Shown: positions 35,655 to 46,927, counted from the first letter of the stretch. The stretch is DNA of 64,000 bases from Paraconiothyrium sp. Pb-2020 (GCA_022419385.1 JAJUBI010000001.1:5952001-6016000); one strand, 5' to 3'. Notes: generated by a model not told the origin, from the sequence alone. Numbers and translations are program-made.

Positions 35655-38282
35655 ATGGCTTGCACGCACGTCAACGCGGCGGGTGAGTGCCCCGCATCAG
35701 CTGCTTTCGTTCCAGGAACGCGTTTGAAAGCTAACAAGATGCAGAGCTGCGCGCTCCGGGCCCGAGCCAGTCTGTCTATCGCGAAGACTGCACGCAGTGC
35801 TTCGACTCTATTGTACGCTCTCACTGAAGCTCCTGTGCCGCCTTTAAGGACTGACCAGAACTCAGGATGACCCCAGCGGCCTCGATGTTTGCCTCTTTTG
35901 CTTCAACGGCGGCTGCACGGGCGAGCGAAACCATTCGTCCCTTCACGTCTCGAACACAAGCCACCCTCTCGTTCTGAATATCAAGCGCACGCGCAAACAT
36001 GTGAAACGCGACGAGCCTCCGCAGAAGATCTCTAGGCTTGCCATTGCCGCCGAGACCGAGGCCGACCGATACGACACGACGACCCACGTGAAGTGCTACG
36101 CTTGCGGCATCGATGACGTGGACAAGAGCTCAGGGAAGCTGTCAGAGGTTGTGGATGCAGTGTTGAAGGCAAATACCTTTGCGAGGCAGGAGGAGGTCAA
36201 GGCATGGGAGCAGGAGCTGACGGCGTGCGAGCATACACTTTGCCTAGAGCAGGATACGGCGCGCCAGATAGAGTCCCAAGGCTTGGGCCAGTGCTCTTCA
36301 TGCGAATTGAAGGAGAATCTATGGCTCTGCTTGTCCTGTGGCAACCTAGGCTGTGGGCGTCAGCAGTTCGGTGGCATTGGTGGCAACTCTCACGGAGTGG
36401 CGCATACCCAATCTTCAAGCCACCCCGTAGCTGTCAAGCTTGGCTCTTTGACTGCTGACGGGACTGCCGATATCTACTGCTATGCATGCGACGAGGAGCG
36501 CATCGACCCTGAGCTACCCGACCATTTGGCACATTGGGGCATCAACATCAAGGACAGAATCAAGACGGAGAAGAGCTTGACCGAGATGCAAGTGGAGCAA
36601 AATCTCCTGTGGGAATTTTCTATGACCACCGAAGATGGTAAAGAGCTGAAGCCATTGTTTGGGCCGAACTTCACCGGTTTGAAGAACCTCGGAAACAGCT
36701 GCTACCTGAACAGCACTCTGCAGGCCTTGTTCGCCATGCCAGAATTTGCGGACCGCTACTACCTACCGGACCGTCCTCCCCCAGATACCCCTCAGCCAGC
36801 TGAAGATTTGGAGACTCAGCTACGGAAGGTCGCAGACGGCCTATTGTCAGGTCGCTATTCCAAACCTGATAGCGATGTCACCGTATCGGAGAACACTCCA
36901 GAAGTTCCTCACCAGAAGGGACTTGCTCCTGCCATGCTGAAGCACCTAATTGGACGTGGTCACGAGGAGTTCTCCACTATGCGACAGCAGGATGCTTTTG
37001 AGTTACTACTACATCTTTTGAAGCTTGTTTCGAGGTCACAGCATGTGGCACCGGCTCAGGATCCGGTTGATGCTTTTAGGTTCGTCATGGAACAGCGATT
37101 ACAGTGCCTTCACTGCAAGAGGGTTAGGTATCGGGATGATGAGCAGGAGAACATCTCCATTCCTGTTCCCATACGAAGGTTACCAAAAGACGATTCGATG
37201 GAAGTGACAGACAGCCAAGGCAAGGATAAACCCAAGGAGGAGTTTGAGCCAGTCACCTTGAAAGAGTGCTTGGATATCTTCACGGCGGATGAAGTGGTTG
37301 AGCTCACTTGCGGGTACTGCGGTAGCAAGGACGGTTTCACCAAGAAGAGCATGTTCAAGACTTTTCCTGCGGTATTGGCAGTAAACGCACGCCGCTTCGA
37401 GATAGTCAACTGGGTGCCCACCAAGCAGGATGTGCCGGTCATTGTCAACGATGAGCCATTCTCCTTCGACCCGTATCAGTCAAAGGGCCTCCAGCCAGAC
37501 GAAGAGCTACTTCCCGAAGATGCCGACACCGGCAGTGCTGCCAACAAATGGGTTCCGAACGAAGGAGCACTGTCCATGCTTGAGGCCATGGGCTTCCCTC
37601 GAGTCAGGTGCGAAAAGGCCTTGCACGCGACTGGAAATGCAGACCCGGAAGCTGCATCCAATTGGCTGTTTGCGCACATGGAGGATCCTGACATCGACAC
37701 TCCGGTAGACTTCAATGCAGGCAGTGGCTCCGGCGGCAGTGCCTCAGCCGCCGTGGACCCGGAGAAGATTGAGAATCTCGGTGCGATGGGCTTCAGCGCT
37801 CCCCAGGCACGGCAGGCACTGAAAGAGACTGGAGGCGATATGGAGCGAGCTGTAGATTGGCTGTTCAGCCATCCAGATGCTCAAGGGGACTTCGACGAGG
37901 GTGGCAGCTCGGAGGTATGTGCTTGGTCCGAGAAGACCGAATGTGCCGAAGTCTGTTGCAGACACCTAACACATTTACAGGAACCAGCCGCCGCGAAGGA
38001 GAAGACGTTGGCAGGAAGCGACAAGCTACCGGCCAATTATCAGCTGCAGTCGATTGTCTGTCACAAGGGCAGCTCCATTCACGCCGGGTGAGACTTCCTA
38101 ATTGGGGTTTTTGTGGCATCTACTAATCATGCTATAGGCACTACGTCGCTTTCGTGCGCAAGCAGATTCCCGACGAGCAGTCTGCTGCTTGGGTGCTCTT
38201 CAACGACGAGAAGGTGGCCAAGGCAGCAGACGTGGAGGATATGAAGAAGTTTGCCTACGTGTATTTCTTTAGGCGTTTGTAA
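35655..38282 (+). CDS. UBP14: Ubiquitin C-terminal hydrolase, Ubp14/USP5 (isopeptidase T)
   Basis: Five exons: 35655-35682, 35745-35812, 35866-37914, 37981-38087 and 38138-38282, encoding 798 residues. It disassembles free polyubiquitin chains so that ubiquitin is recycled. An N-terminal variant zinc finger (CTHVNAAELR ... CTQCFDSIDD ... CLFCFNGGC) is built across exons 1-3. The ZnF-UBP follows (CSSCELKENLWLCLSCGNLGC, HPVAVKLG). The catalytic Cys box is GLKNLGNSCYLNSTLQALF (Cys311). Two UBA domains (LEAMGFPRVRCEKALHATG and LGAMGFSAPQARQALKETG) precede the His box SIHAGHYVAFVR (His752), which is assembled across intron 4. Intron 3 (66 nt) has a length divisible by three and no stop, so it could be retained in frame. 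Confidence 0.95.
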
Positions 38283-38712
38283 GCGATGGGTCTGGGTCCA
38301 GCATCTCGGGGAGCACTAGCATTGAGGGCGGCGCTGGCCACGGCGGGAATGTCTCGGATTATTCCCGCGACATGTTGATTTCGGAGCGGGCGCAAACAGC
38401 ATGGTGAGAAGCATGACAATAATTAGAGAGGACGGTCGGGAGGGCGACCGATACAATGAATGCATTGATCAGATAAGATAATGTGCAGCAGCTCGTTGGT
38501 GAACGATCGGAGATAAGCCGCCTCGAGCGAACGCACGGACCCATAACCCCACGCCTAACGCTCGGCCCATGACGGCCTTTTCTTCGCATCGCCGTCACTG
38601 ACCTCGCCTTCGCATCTTTCGTACGTCAACCCTCCCATACCACCACCAAAACATTGACCGTCATCGCCACACACCTCCAAAACCCCTCGATATCCCTCAC
38701 ACAACCTCAGCA
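38283..38712. other. Intergenic, ISU1 promoter region
   Basis: 430 bases between the UBP14 stop and the ISU1 start. The last 100 bases are C/A-rich and pyrimidine-rich (CACACACCTCC-like), as is usual for fungal leaders. No gene was seen. Confidence 0.5.
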
Positions 38713-39503
38713 ATGTTCAGAAGAGTCGCAGCAGTCGTGCCGCAGGCCGGCAGGGTCATCGCAACTGGTGCCCGCCCGATGATCGCTTCTCCGGTCCGCT
38801 CAGCAGCTACACCCGCCACAGTAGCCGTCAATTCGAGGCGGCAGTACCACGAGAAAGATAAGTCGCCCTTTACGCATGCTTTCTTGCCTATGACGGTCCA
38901 TGGCACGATTATGCACCTCGGATGCGTAGCCGAACATCTCGGATCTTCCGCGGAAACCTCTCACAGAACGCCCAGCTAACCTCCTCTTACTGCTAGATCA
39001 CTACAACAAGCCGCGAAATGTCGGATCCATGTCCAAGACTGACACAGACGTTGGCACTGGTCTTGTTGGCGCACCCGCATGTGGCGACGTGATGAAGCTT
39101 CAGATCCGAGTCGATCCCAACAACAACACCATTAGCGATGTCAAATTCAAGACCTTCGGCTGCGGAAGCGCGATCGCGAGCTCGAGCTACCTAACCGAGC
39201 TGGTGCGCGGCATGACTCTCGAGGACGCAGCCAAGATCCGGAATACCGAGATTGCGAAGGAGCTATGCTTGCCGCCTGTCAAGTGTGAGTAACCTCCCAT
39301 CAATTAGAAAGCGTGTAAGGAAAGATTGCTGATTGAATGTAGTGCACTGCTCCATGCTCGCCGAAGACGCCATCAAGTCCGCCATCTCAAACTACTACAC
39401 CAAGAATCCCGCCGCGCGAAAAACAGATCTCGGCGGCACCGGCTCCTCGCTGCCGAAGATCGAGGTAGAGACGGTGACAGAGCCCAAGGCGGCGACCGCG
39501 TAA
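38713..39503 (+). CDS. ISU1: Mitochondrial Fe-S cluster scaffold Isu1
   Basis: Three exons: 38713-38857, 38991-39284 and 39343-39503, encoding 199 residues. Isu1 is the scaffold on which Nfs1, frataxin and ferredoxin build [2Fe-2S] clusters in mitochondria. The first 44 residues are Arg/Ala-rich without acidic residues, a matrix-targeting sequence. The core shows the ligand cysteines in GAPACGDVM (Cys79), KTFGCGSAIASSS (Cys106) and LHCSMLAEDA (Cys149), plus the Hsp70-binding LPPVK (142-146). Intron 1 (133 nt) has no usable GT-AG pair. The conserved YHEKVLDHYNKPRNVGSM appears only if it runs from ATAAGT to TTAC, that is, an AT-AC intron with a CTAAC branch-like site about 10 nt before its end. 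The C-terminal tail after NYYTKNP is longer than in yeast. Confidence 0.93.
38858..38990 (+). other. AT-AC intron of ISU1
   Basis: The left exon ends CACGAGAAAG. The intron begins ATAAGTCGCC and ends CTAACCTCCTCTTAC. The right exon begins TGCTAGATCACTAC. Joining G to TG gives Val-Leu-Asp-His-Tyr, the family consensus. The competing CTAG acceptor at 38992-38995 would delete two conserved residues and still needs an AT donor. The ATAAGT donor looks like the U2-type AT-AC class rather than the ATATCC U12 type. Confidence 0.75.
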
Positions 39504-41098
39504 TCTAAACCCAAGACAAAATTGAAAACGGGTTCGAACAAAAACGAAAAGTGAAAAGGAGTAGAGGAGCAGATGAAGCAACAACGACGGCGATGCGATG
39601 CGATGTGTATACTAGAGTGCCTTCTTTCCTCGAGGTTTGCCTACTCGATAGGCCATCAGAACCTTCGCTTTTTTCCTTCCAACCCTGACTCTGGATAAGG
39701 GACCGCAGGAGTTGAGGTGACTTGGATGCTTTCTGGGCTGATTGCGTGCATCGAGAATGCGTGAGCGCGGTGCACGCTGCACTGTCGTAACCTACCTTTT
39801 GAGTCCTTTATAGCGAAATAAAGCATAAAAGTCCAATATCTCTTTCTTCTGATCTTGTCGTGTCGAACGTGCGGGTGAGCTGTGCTTTTCGACGTGATTG
39901 ATGCACATCCATGGGGCCATCATACATACATGCGCTAGGTGATCAGTTGCCGGACCATTGCGCTTATATGACGTTGGAAATTACGAAGTGAAGGAAGGAG
40001 AGTAAATGATGTATGAACACTGCCTTCGCGCATGCGCCTAGTCCGGTGCGGTGCGTGCGGTGCGTCGTAGGTGAGCTGAGGCTCACGCCACTTGGCGCCC
40101 GTCTCGTCTGATAGGCACGGCCCGCGCAGACGTAGGATCTGATAACTAGGGCTGTGTCGAATATACGTGTGTAGCAATGATTGTATGTGCGAGAACATGA
40201 AGGCATTTATGAGTTTGGAGTTTGTATGAATGAGTTGTATGGGCGGAATGGTTGCGTAGGATTGGGTAGTGGATATGCTGGAGCGTGCCGAGCTTGAAGT
40301 TATTGACTGGCTGCAGGACGGGAAGGATGTGATGTGAGAGGGAAAATGCGCATGGCGTAGTTACTATCGTTTCCATAAGTCTTACGGCACCATGGAAGAA
40401 TATGTGGAATTCTATTTTTTTTAGATTTCTATAGGACATATAAGTATCGGGCTATAGGTATTTAGTTAATTGAGTTTAGTAGAGGTATTATAGCAGTAGA
40501 AATCTGTTAACTAATATTAAAGAGCTAATCACCTATAGTCTGATAATCATATGTCCTTTAGAAATCTAGAGAATCTAAAACTCTACATATTCTTTTATAG
40601 TAAGTTGGCTGTAAAACTTATGGAAAGTACCGATAGTAAGAGGAGCTTGCTCATGGGTGGTGATAGTGGGAACGGTGCACAAGAGGGAATGCTGGGTACT
40701 GCACTGGTCTGGAGTGCTATGGGGCGTTTTCGATGCTACTTGGTATAGTCCAAGTCTCTTCAATATGAAATTTTTGTATCCGATAGCTACGAATCCTTGT
40801 CCAAAAGAGCGGCGTGAGTGGTTGTGTATTGACTGAAATGTATGTCACGACCGACCATTTTCTAACAATTGGCTGAATGAAGGACTTGAAGTACTGGCGG
40901 CACACAAGAAAGCGGGGATAATGTCAAGGTTGGCAGAGGTCCATATCGACAAATTGTCTCTTGAACCGCGATGTACGAGTTCTCCGATATTGGCAAAACA
41001 TCCTTGTAGATGCAGGGGCAACGCTCTATGAGTATTGGTGTGGCGGGATGGCCCTTGGTCCTAGCATCTGAGTATATCGTGTAGTCTCTAGGGCTCTT
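39504..41098. other. Intergenic with fold-back element
   Basis: 1.6 kb between the ISU1 3' end and the MFS gene 3' end. No coding region was recognised. The AT-rich stretch 40358-40645 forms a large imperfect inverted repeat, listed separately. Confidence 0.5.
40358..40645. repeat. Imperfect inverted repeat (fold-back/MITE-like)
   Basis: The left half (about 40358-40470) reads, as reverse complement, like the right half (about 40522-40645). Shared words include AGATTTCT.TAGGACATAT against its complement ATATGTCCT.TAGAAATCT, the pair GAATATGT/ACATATTC, the pair CCATAAGT/ACTTATGG, and CTATAGGT near the centre. Arms of about 100-115 bp match at roughly 70-75 percent with a centre of about 50 bp. 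Many mismatches are G/A or C/T, which would fit repeat-induced point mutation. No transposase is encoded, so it may be a non-autonomous element or its remnant. Confidence 0.6.
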
Positions 41099-42817
41099 TC
41101 ACGGATTTGGGATGTCTGCGCTTCGGGATGCAAGCAGCGTGTCCTTTCTAAAAACCACACCTACCATCATGATCCCTATAAAGAGATGGAAGAATGCGAT
41201 GGCTGTGCTGCCCCATCCGATCCCTAATTTTTCATATAGAGGAATTCCGCATAAGGGTAGGAACGCCGAAATTAAAAGCCGCACAGTGTTACTAGGGACA
41301 AAGCAATTCGGATCCGAAGACACATACAACGAAGTGTTGGTCGCGCAGCGATTCTACGTTGCGTCATCGGGTTAGTCATGCCTTAGGAAACGACATATCG
41401 ATTCGACTTACACCGATAAACCACCCTAGTGGTAGAAGAGCAATGCCAAGTATCGGCACCACTTCGTGGATGTGGTACTCAGCCGTCCAACCATAACTTA
41501 TAAAGCTACCAACCACAAAACATGTAGCCATCATAAAGGTTACTGCTATCTTGACCTTTTTATTTCTTGTATGTGGCGTCCTTTTTGACTGCCGCATAAG
41601 GTAGGGCGCGGTCAAAACAATACCAAGTACGTTGCTAGTCGCGATGCCAGTGGTGGCGACACTGATGCGTGAGCTACGGAAGTTGTATTGGTTGGAGAAA
41701 ATGTAATTGAAAGTCGTGTAGCTCAAGTGGATCGATCCGTGGATACTTCCTGCATACACCGAGTGCATTAGGAGAAATGGGGATTTTAGATGCTTCCAGT
41801 GGATGTGCCCAATGTTTCGACTTAATTTTGCAAAAGTTTCAGGGGTGTCCTCCGCGGATAGGGTTGGATCTGAGGTCTCGATACGCAGGCGAGCCACTTT
41901 GTTTCCCAGTATGACTGGCTTATATGTTTCGCGCAGGAAAAGGACACCAGTAATGCCGAACACTCCGCTGACAATGGCAGTTATCCAGAAAGCATACTGC
42001 CATCCGAGTCTTGCGACTAAGAAGCTCCCAGACACCAAGCCTACGGAGGCCCCAAGGTGTGGAGATAGGAATAGAACGCCTATGAATGGCCCACTGTGGA
42101 TTCCAAACATGTCTACAATCGCTGATGGCCCCAGGTGGAGAGGCATTGTGGAGACCGATCCAGCGAGCATTCGGAAGCTGATTAGCATTCCAGCATTTAT
42201 GCTCAACGCACAGCCTATGTTCGCTATGGGGAACCCGATGAAGTGTAGCCAAAGCACTATGCGCCGACCGTCAATAGCATACCACGGAGCAACTACCAGA
42301 TCTCCGAGCAGCTGTCCAAGGGTATAAGCAGTGATGGCAAAGGTGACAACTTGAGCGTTATGCACGTGCAGTTTGCTCATGATATCTGCTGCTGGGCCCA
42401 CCATTACTGTGAATCCAAACTGTCTAGGAGGAATTAACATTCGAAATCTTTGGACGTTAAATTTTGTGGAACTTACGAGAGGAATGCAGGCATTAAGAGG
42501 AGACACGCTTGGAAAACCTTGTATCGGTAACTCCAATTCTTGGGGTTTTCGACATCCTCTTCTGAACTCCATCCTATGCGATTTGTATCCGCGGAGGCAG
42601 TGACTTTTCTTGATCTGTTCTTCTCAGATATACCGTCTTCTTCGTCACTATCACTAAGCTCGCAAGGCGGTTTGACAATGATCTCAAGCTCCTCTGAGAC
42701 TTGACTGGTCGTTATGTTCTGTGAGATAGCGCTTCTCAAACGCTCGAACGCAAGCGCATTTCCCTCATCTGCAAGACTTAATTTACGCGTAGCGGTTTGC
42801 CAGGTTTGACAATCCAT
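41099..42817 (-). CDS. MFS drug/polyamine-type transporter (3' part of a longer frame)
   Basis: If translation starts at the ATG at 42817, exons are 42817-42477, 42423-41412 and 41353-41099, encoding 535 residues, a normal MFS size. VENPKNWSYRYKVFQ precedes the first membrane helix, as in the DHA1 multidrug/polyamine group. GQLLGDLVVAPWYAIDGRRIV replaces the usual G-PLSE-GRR loop between helices 2 and 3. RLGWQYAFWITAIVSG, VLFLRETYKPVIL, YGWTAEYHIHEVVPILGIAL and SNTVRLLISAFLPLCGIPLYEKLGIGWG are the later family landmarks. The frame is continuous upstream with a trypsin-like domain (next entry), so this may be the C-terminal half of one protein. The normally conserved acidic residue of the loop is Asp in AIDGRR. 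Confidence 0.8.
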
Positions 42818-44629
42818 CATTGCTTGCCAATCCGCGCCTACGATGCAGATGAGCCGCGGGAGAACTTTTGAGCCCCAGTGAAAATGCAATATACGCGCAA
42901 GGTTGTCTGCATGCGGTGACGGAGGCGGAACTTTCAAAATATCTTCCGAAACTGCCTTTTTGGCAATGAAATTGGCCTTTCGCCTCAGCGCGGTGGCCCC
43001 ATAGGCGCTTGTGTCCTTAGCTGACGCGTACGTTTGCTTTGCAAGCTCCGCAAGGTATTCGAATGGAGCCGGCATCTCGATTAAGACGTCTTGCCCCAGC
43101 GTGACCTTTACTTCTTCCAGAGTATGTGATATCGGTATGACGTAGCCAACAAGTCCCGAGATAGCTATAAGATGCCCTAGAAGTGCATTGTCTGCCTTGT
43201 CAATTACCCAAGCGCCGGAGTCACCTCTTTGAAGCCCTACACCATTAGCCTATCGAACGAAGCGCTGAAAGGATGACCTACTTGACCTAGTCTCAGTGCG
43301 GAGGGTCCACACTCGTGTCCATTTCGAGCTTTGGAGACTGATGAATGACACGTTCTGAGATAACATCCCCAAGCATGTCCCAGTGCGAGCCGCCAGGATG
43401 ATTACCTCTCTTCCTTGGTTGCTACTTCCTTCAGTGTCTGTGCCAATCCTACTGACGAATCGCAAACGCGGTGATAGTATTGCATCCTCTACGACGCTTA
43501 CACTGGATTCCTCAGTAGATGGGAGTAGAAACGCATTCGCAACATGAGGGCAGGGAGAAGTAGCAGTATATGCTCGCCAGTATACTCCGACTAGATCCGG
43601 GTAGGGACCCCACACATGACTCTGTACATCGCCACAACGTACGTCATTTAGGAGCGGGCCTACGCTGTCAGGCTGGTGCTCAAAAATTGAGCTGGCGACC
43701 CAAGAGTCCACCACGAACGGTTGCTTATTATAAGCGCAGCTGTCAAGTTTTGATAGGGAGTCCGATATTTGTTCAGAGCCAGCTGACTCTTGATCCATGT
43801 TCTGGTGATTCGCAGTCATCAGGAAGTGCTTTCCATTGATTTTCAAGAGCCCCCCAATCGTCGAGTAGTGCGCCTCATTATCAACCCTGATAACGGCAAT
43901 TGCTCCGCAAGTCGACCATTCTATTGGGCCTGGCATAACGAACAGGTTCTCAACTGAAGCAGTTCGTATGTTGCTACGATCAAAGCAGATGCGTAGAGGA
44001 TCGTAATGAAATTGTACATTGTTCCGAGTCAATACCGCATGGAACGCAGCGATATCTTTCGTGTTTGACAAGCCACGGATACATATGTATGGCGTATCCT
44101 TAGCTGAATCTTCGGAGCCTTCTCCCTTTATGGCGACCAGGGTGGTCGAGAGGTTGCGCATGGGAAGGTCATGAAACCAGACGGAGTTGTTTCGTTCCCA
44201 AGCATCCATGAAAGTTGACAATTTCTTCCAGTGTTTGTCTTCAAAGGTTTTCGTGTCGTCTCCTAGAAGATTCAAAGTAGATGTGAAAGTCAAGGAGAGT
44301 ATTCTCTCTCGTTTCCCTCGACGTATCGCGACTGGTAGGAGACCAGTGGTTTTGTCTTGTGATTCGATGTCTTGGGTAACAGATCCAAGCCGATTTGGTT
44401 CTTCCTCACTGCATTGAGTTGTCCGGGCTTTGGCAAGCTTGATGAGGCTCATGTGATTCCCCAATTGGCGAGATTTGCGTTCATAGAAAGCGGTTTTGTT
44501 TGCAGGCAGCGATGAAAGGCTCTCAAGTTCGGCCGGAGGCGATGGAATACTTTGTCGCAGCTCGTCATTTCGGCTCGTTACCTTACATTCCATCGTAGTT
44601 GTCATGTTGATTATAAGGCTGACAATCAT
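41099..44629 (-). CDS. Trypsin-like domain protein in frame with MFS transporter (putative fusion)
   Basis: Exons 44629-43282, 43236-42477, 42423-41412 and 41353-41099 give one uninterrupted 1124-residue frame. The N-terminal half looks like a fungal trypsin-fold protein. STIGGLLKINGKHFLMTANH carries the His position, QRGDSGAWVIDKADNALLGH carries the Ser motif, and a strand reading YVIPISHTLEEVKVTLG follows, all as in fungal hypothetical proteins of this kind. The 45-nt intron 1 (donor GTAGGT at 43281) brings in the GDSG motif. A linker of about 120 residues then runs without a stop or an obvious intron into the MFS half. Either the two genes are truly fused, or a short intron/stop in the linker was missed and the transporter starts at 42817. 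No signal peptide is seen. An alternative start is at 44605, with an A at -3. Confidence 0.55.
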
Positions 44630-44975
44630 CTATGAACATGTTATTGGCATCCCGCATCGATTTTGATAGACTTTTCCTGCCGCTGCCGAGTAGTTTTGAT
44701 ATTATCTGAGTGATAGAGGTAAGTTGTTCTTGGAGGTCGAGGTGTGGTGTCCAACACAACGTTGGGGCAGGGGAAAATTCTAGCGAGGCAGAGGTCGTGG
44801 GTTACTGGTTGGAGAACCGGTGAGCGGCAAGGCTGAAACGCATGGTCCTCAGCGACCTGAATCGAATGACAGTAGAGAATTGCACTGCCCCACCTGATCG
44901 CTGTGGTCGTTGGCACCCGCATACAACCACACTTTCTCCGGACCGTTGTCTCTTCTACCATTCCCTCGAATTTTG
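44630..44975. promoter_or_regulatory. Bidirectional intergenic promoter region
   Basis: About 345 bases separate the divergent trypsin-like/MFS gene and the tail-anchored protein gene, so the two probably share control elements. No clear TATA box is visible. An earlier in-frame ATG at 44910 could extend the right-hand gene by 22 residues. Confidence 0.4.
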
Positions 44976-46268
44976 ATGATGTCGTATGAACTGCATTCTC
45001 TACCGCAACCTGGCTCGCCAGGGTCGCAGTCTCACCCTTTCTCACACGAGATCAGCAAAGATGAAAAGCGGAAGATAATCTTGGCCATATGGGGTGGCGA
45101 CGTTGCAGCGAAGACCTGCGTAGAGATGCTCGATCATTTCTTTCGCTACTACGCCCACCAGACATTAGCGTTGAAGTCAGTCTTACCACGACGGTTCCCG
45201 ATTTCATCTGCTCGCCTTGCTCAGATCAATACCCACGAGCAATCAAATCATATACTTCGAACTCTTGTGCAAAATCACGGACTGGTAAGAAGAGACCTCA
45301 AGCTACTACTTGCGACTGAAGATCTCGTGTGTCATGATATAAACACCGCTCTGGACTTAGCAGTTAGAGTAATGTTCATGATCAGTTGCCGCTCCTCGAT
45401 ACACAGCATCACAACCGGACACAAACTGAGACCAGCGTGGAAGGACACCGAGTCCTTGTCTGCATTAGTAGAACGAGTCTTTCCGCGTCAAGAAGTCGAG
45501 CCACCGGAGAGGACTGAAGGGATCAAGACACATAAGCTGCGCGCCCGATGCCTGAGAGAATACACGAACATTAGCATTAAGTGGACGGATAATTTACCTG
45601 ACCATCTCTATCTAGAGGTGACCGAAGATTGGAAAACGCTTCAAATATTCGGCCAGGCGGGCTTTTTAGCGACCTCGATTCGAGCTTTAGAAGACGCACG
45701 TGGGGATTTGCCGCTGGAGGATAGCCTCAGTCGGTACGTCATTTAGGTTATGAACAATAGTAAGGAGCTAACGTACGATAGGGGCTGCCTTCCACCACAA
45801 TTCCTATTGGAAACTCTCCGCACTATTTGGCTCCTGTTTCCCGAAAACGATATCGAGAGCCTCAAGTATCTGCAACAGGAGGTCTCAAAGTATGACTTAG
45901 ATCCAGGGCTACTGAAGCCTTTGGAGATATTCTGTAGCTTACATGAGCATCCGCAAACCCTTTCGCCGCCGGAGGACATGCAAGATCTATTCGAACAATT
46001 TCCTCATTGGGGCGAGCGACTCTTTAAGATATTGCAAGAGGTCGAGAACCCGACTCCTATGACTTGGTACGAAAAATGGAGCGAACGGAGGTCGTCACCT
46101 CGGTATACTTATTGGGCGGCTATTATGGCTTTGGGATTTGCTGTGTTTTTCGGCCTCGCTGCGACGATATTAGGAGTGCTGCAAGTAGTAATGACGTATT
46201 GTACTTGGCTGGGGAACGATGAGACGGAGGCATGTCTAGCGATGAAAAGGAAGGGAAGGCCAGGATGA
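44976..46268 (+). CDS. Fungal hypothetical protein with C-terminal membrane segment
   Basis: Two exons, 44976-45733 and 45782-46268 (48-nt intron), encode about 414 residues from the MMSYELHSLPQPG start. The N-terminal part is helical and charged (WGGDVAAKTCVEMLDHFFRY). Exon 2 opens with GCLPPQFLLETLRTIWLLFP, and the C-terminus holds WYEKWSERRSSPRYTYWAAI. One hydrophobic helix follows (AAIMALGFAVFFGLAATILG), then a short tail. This GCLPPQ...single C-terminal helix layout belongs to a large fungal family of unknown function. It is predicted to be tail-anchored in a membrane. Its divergent neighbour is the trypsin-like gene. The 3' end converges on the thioesterase, with 41 bp between stops. 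Confidence 0.8.
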
Positions 46269-46309
46269 ACATGGATGCCATTCGGTGCCATGAGTTCCAT
46301 AGATATCCC

Positions 46310-46927
46310 TCAAAGCTTCTCTTTGCTCGCGACAGGGCGTACCCAAAGTCCTTCTCCTGTCGCGTAAACGATGCCTCCCTCGCCTTCGACGACGCCATGC
46401 GCCCATACCTTTCTTCCTCGTTCCTCAATCTTTGTGACCCAGGATCTCACCATCACCGTACCTGGAGCCTTTACGGGCTTCTTGTAGGTGATGTTCAGCT
46501 GTGCGGTAAACAAAGCAAACGTTTCTTGAGGGGCATGTAGGACTAGACCTACAGAGCCTCCCATGCTGCTGTCGAGAATACATCCAATGACGCCACCATG
46601 GAGAAGTCCTGGGTGAGCATTGAGATCGCTGCCGAAGGTGTAGAAACGCCTTGATTCCGCTCGTTGTGACCCAGTCTGAGGTAGAGTTGAGATGGCGGAA
46701 GATGTGGATGGGCGCCAGAAAGAAAGTAGTTCTTTGATGGTCCCGTCGGTGTTCCAGGTTTTGCCGGTGAGCGTATGGCCACTCCCGTCGTGTGTCACAT
46801 TGCGAGACTGAGGGATGATGCGAAAGGCAGGATCGTTAAGAGTGCTGTGTGTCCAGGTTATGGAAAAGAAATGGTCTAGTGTTGATTGAGAGACACCGGG
46901 AGGCAATTCCCGCTGAGAAGGCGCCAT
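46310..46927 (-). CDS. Hotdog-fold thioesterase (PaaI-like)
   Basis: A single exon of 205 residues. The hotdog core shows FGSDLNAHPGLLHGGVIGCILDSSMG (HGG at about 110-112), then FALFTAQLNITYKKPVKAPGTVMVRSWVTKIEERGRKVWAHGVV, the usual central helix and paired strands of acyl-CoA thioesterases. It probably hydrolyses acyl-CoA or a related thioester, but the substrate is not predictable. No targeting signal is obvious. The upstream gap of 468 bp is shared with SUB1 on the other strand. Confidence 0.88.
   Translation of the reverse strand: MAPSQRELPPGVSQSTLDHFFSITWTHSTLNDPAFRIIPQSRNVTHDGSGHTLTGKTWNTDGTIKELLSFWRPSTSSAISTLPQTGSQRAESRRFYTFGSDLNAHPGLLHGGVIGCILDSSMGGSVGLVLHAPQETFALFTAQLNITYKKPVKAPGTVMVRSWVTKIEERGRKVWAHGVVEGEGGIVYATGEGLWVRPVASKEKL

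Noticed and set aside
38991..39000. Use of the TAG at 38993-38995 as a normal acceptor for ISU1 intron 1
   Set aside because: It would drop two conserved residues before DHY, and the matching donor would still be AT rather than GT.
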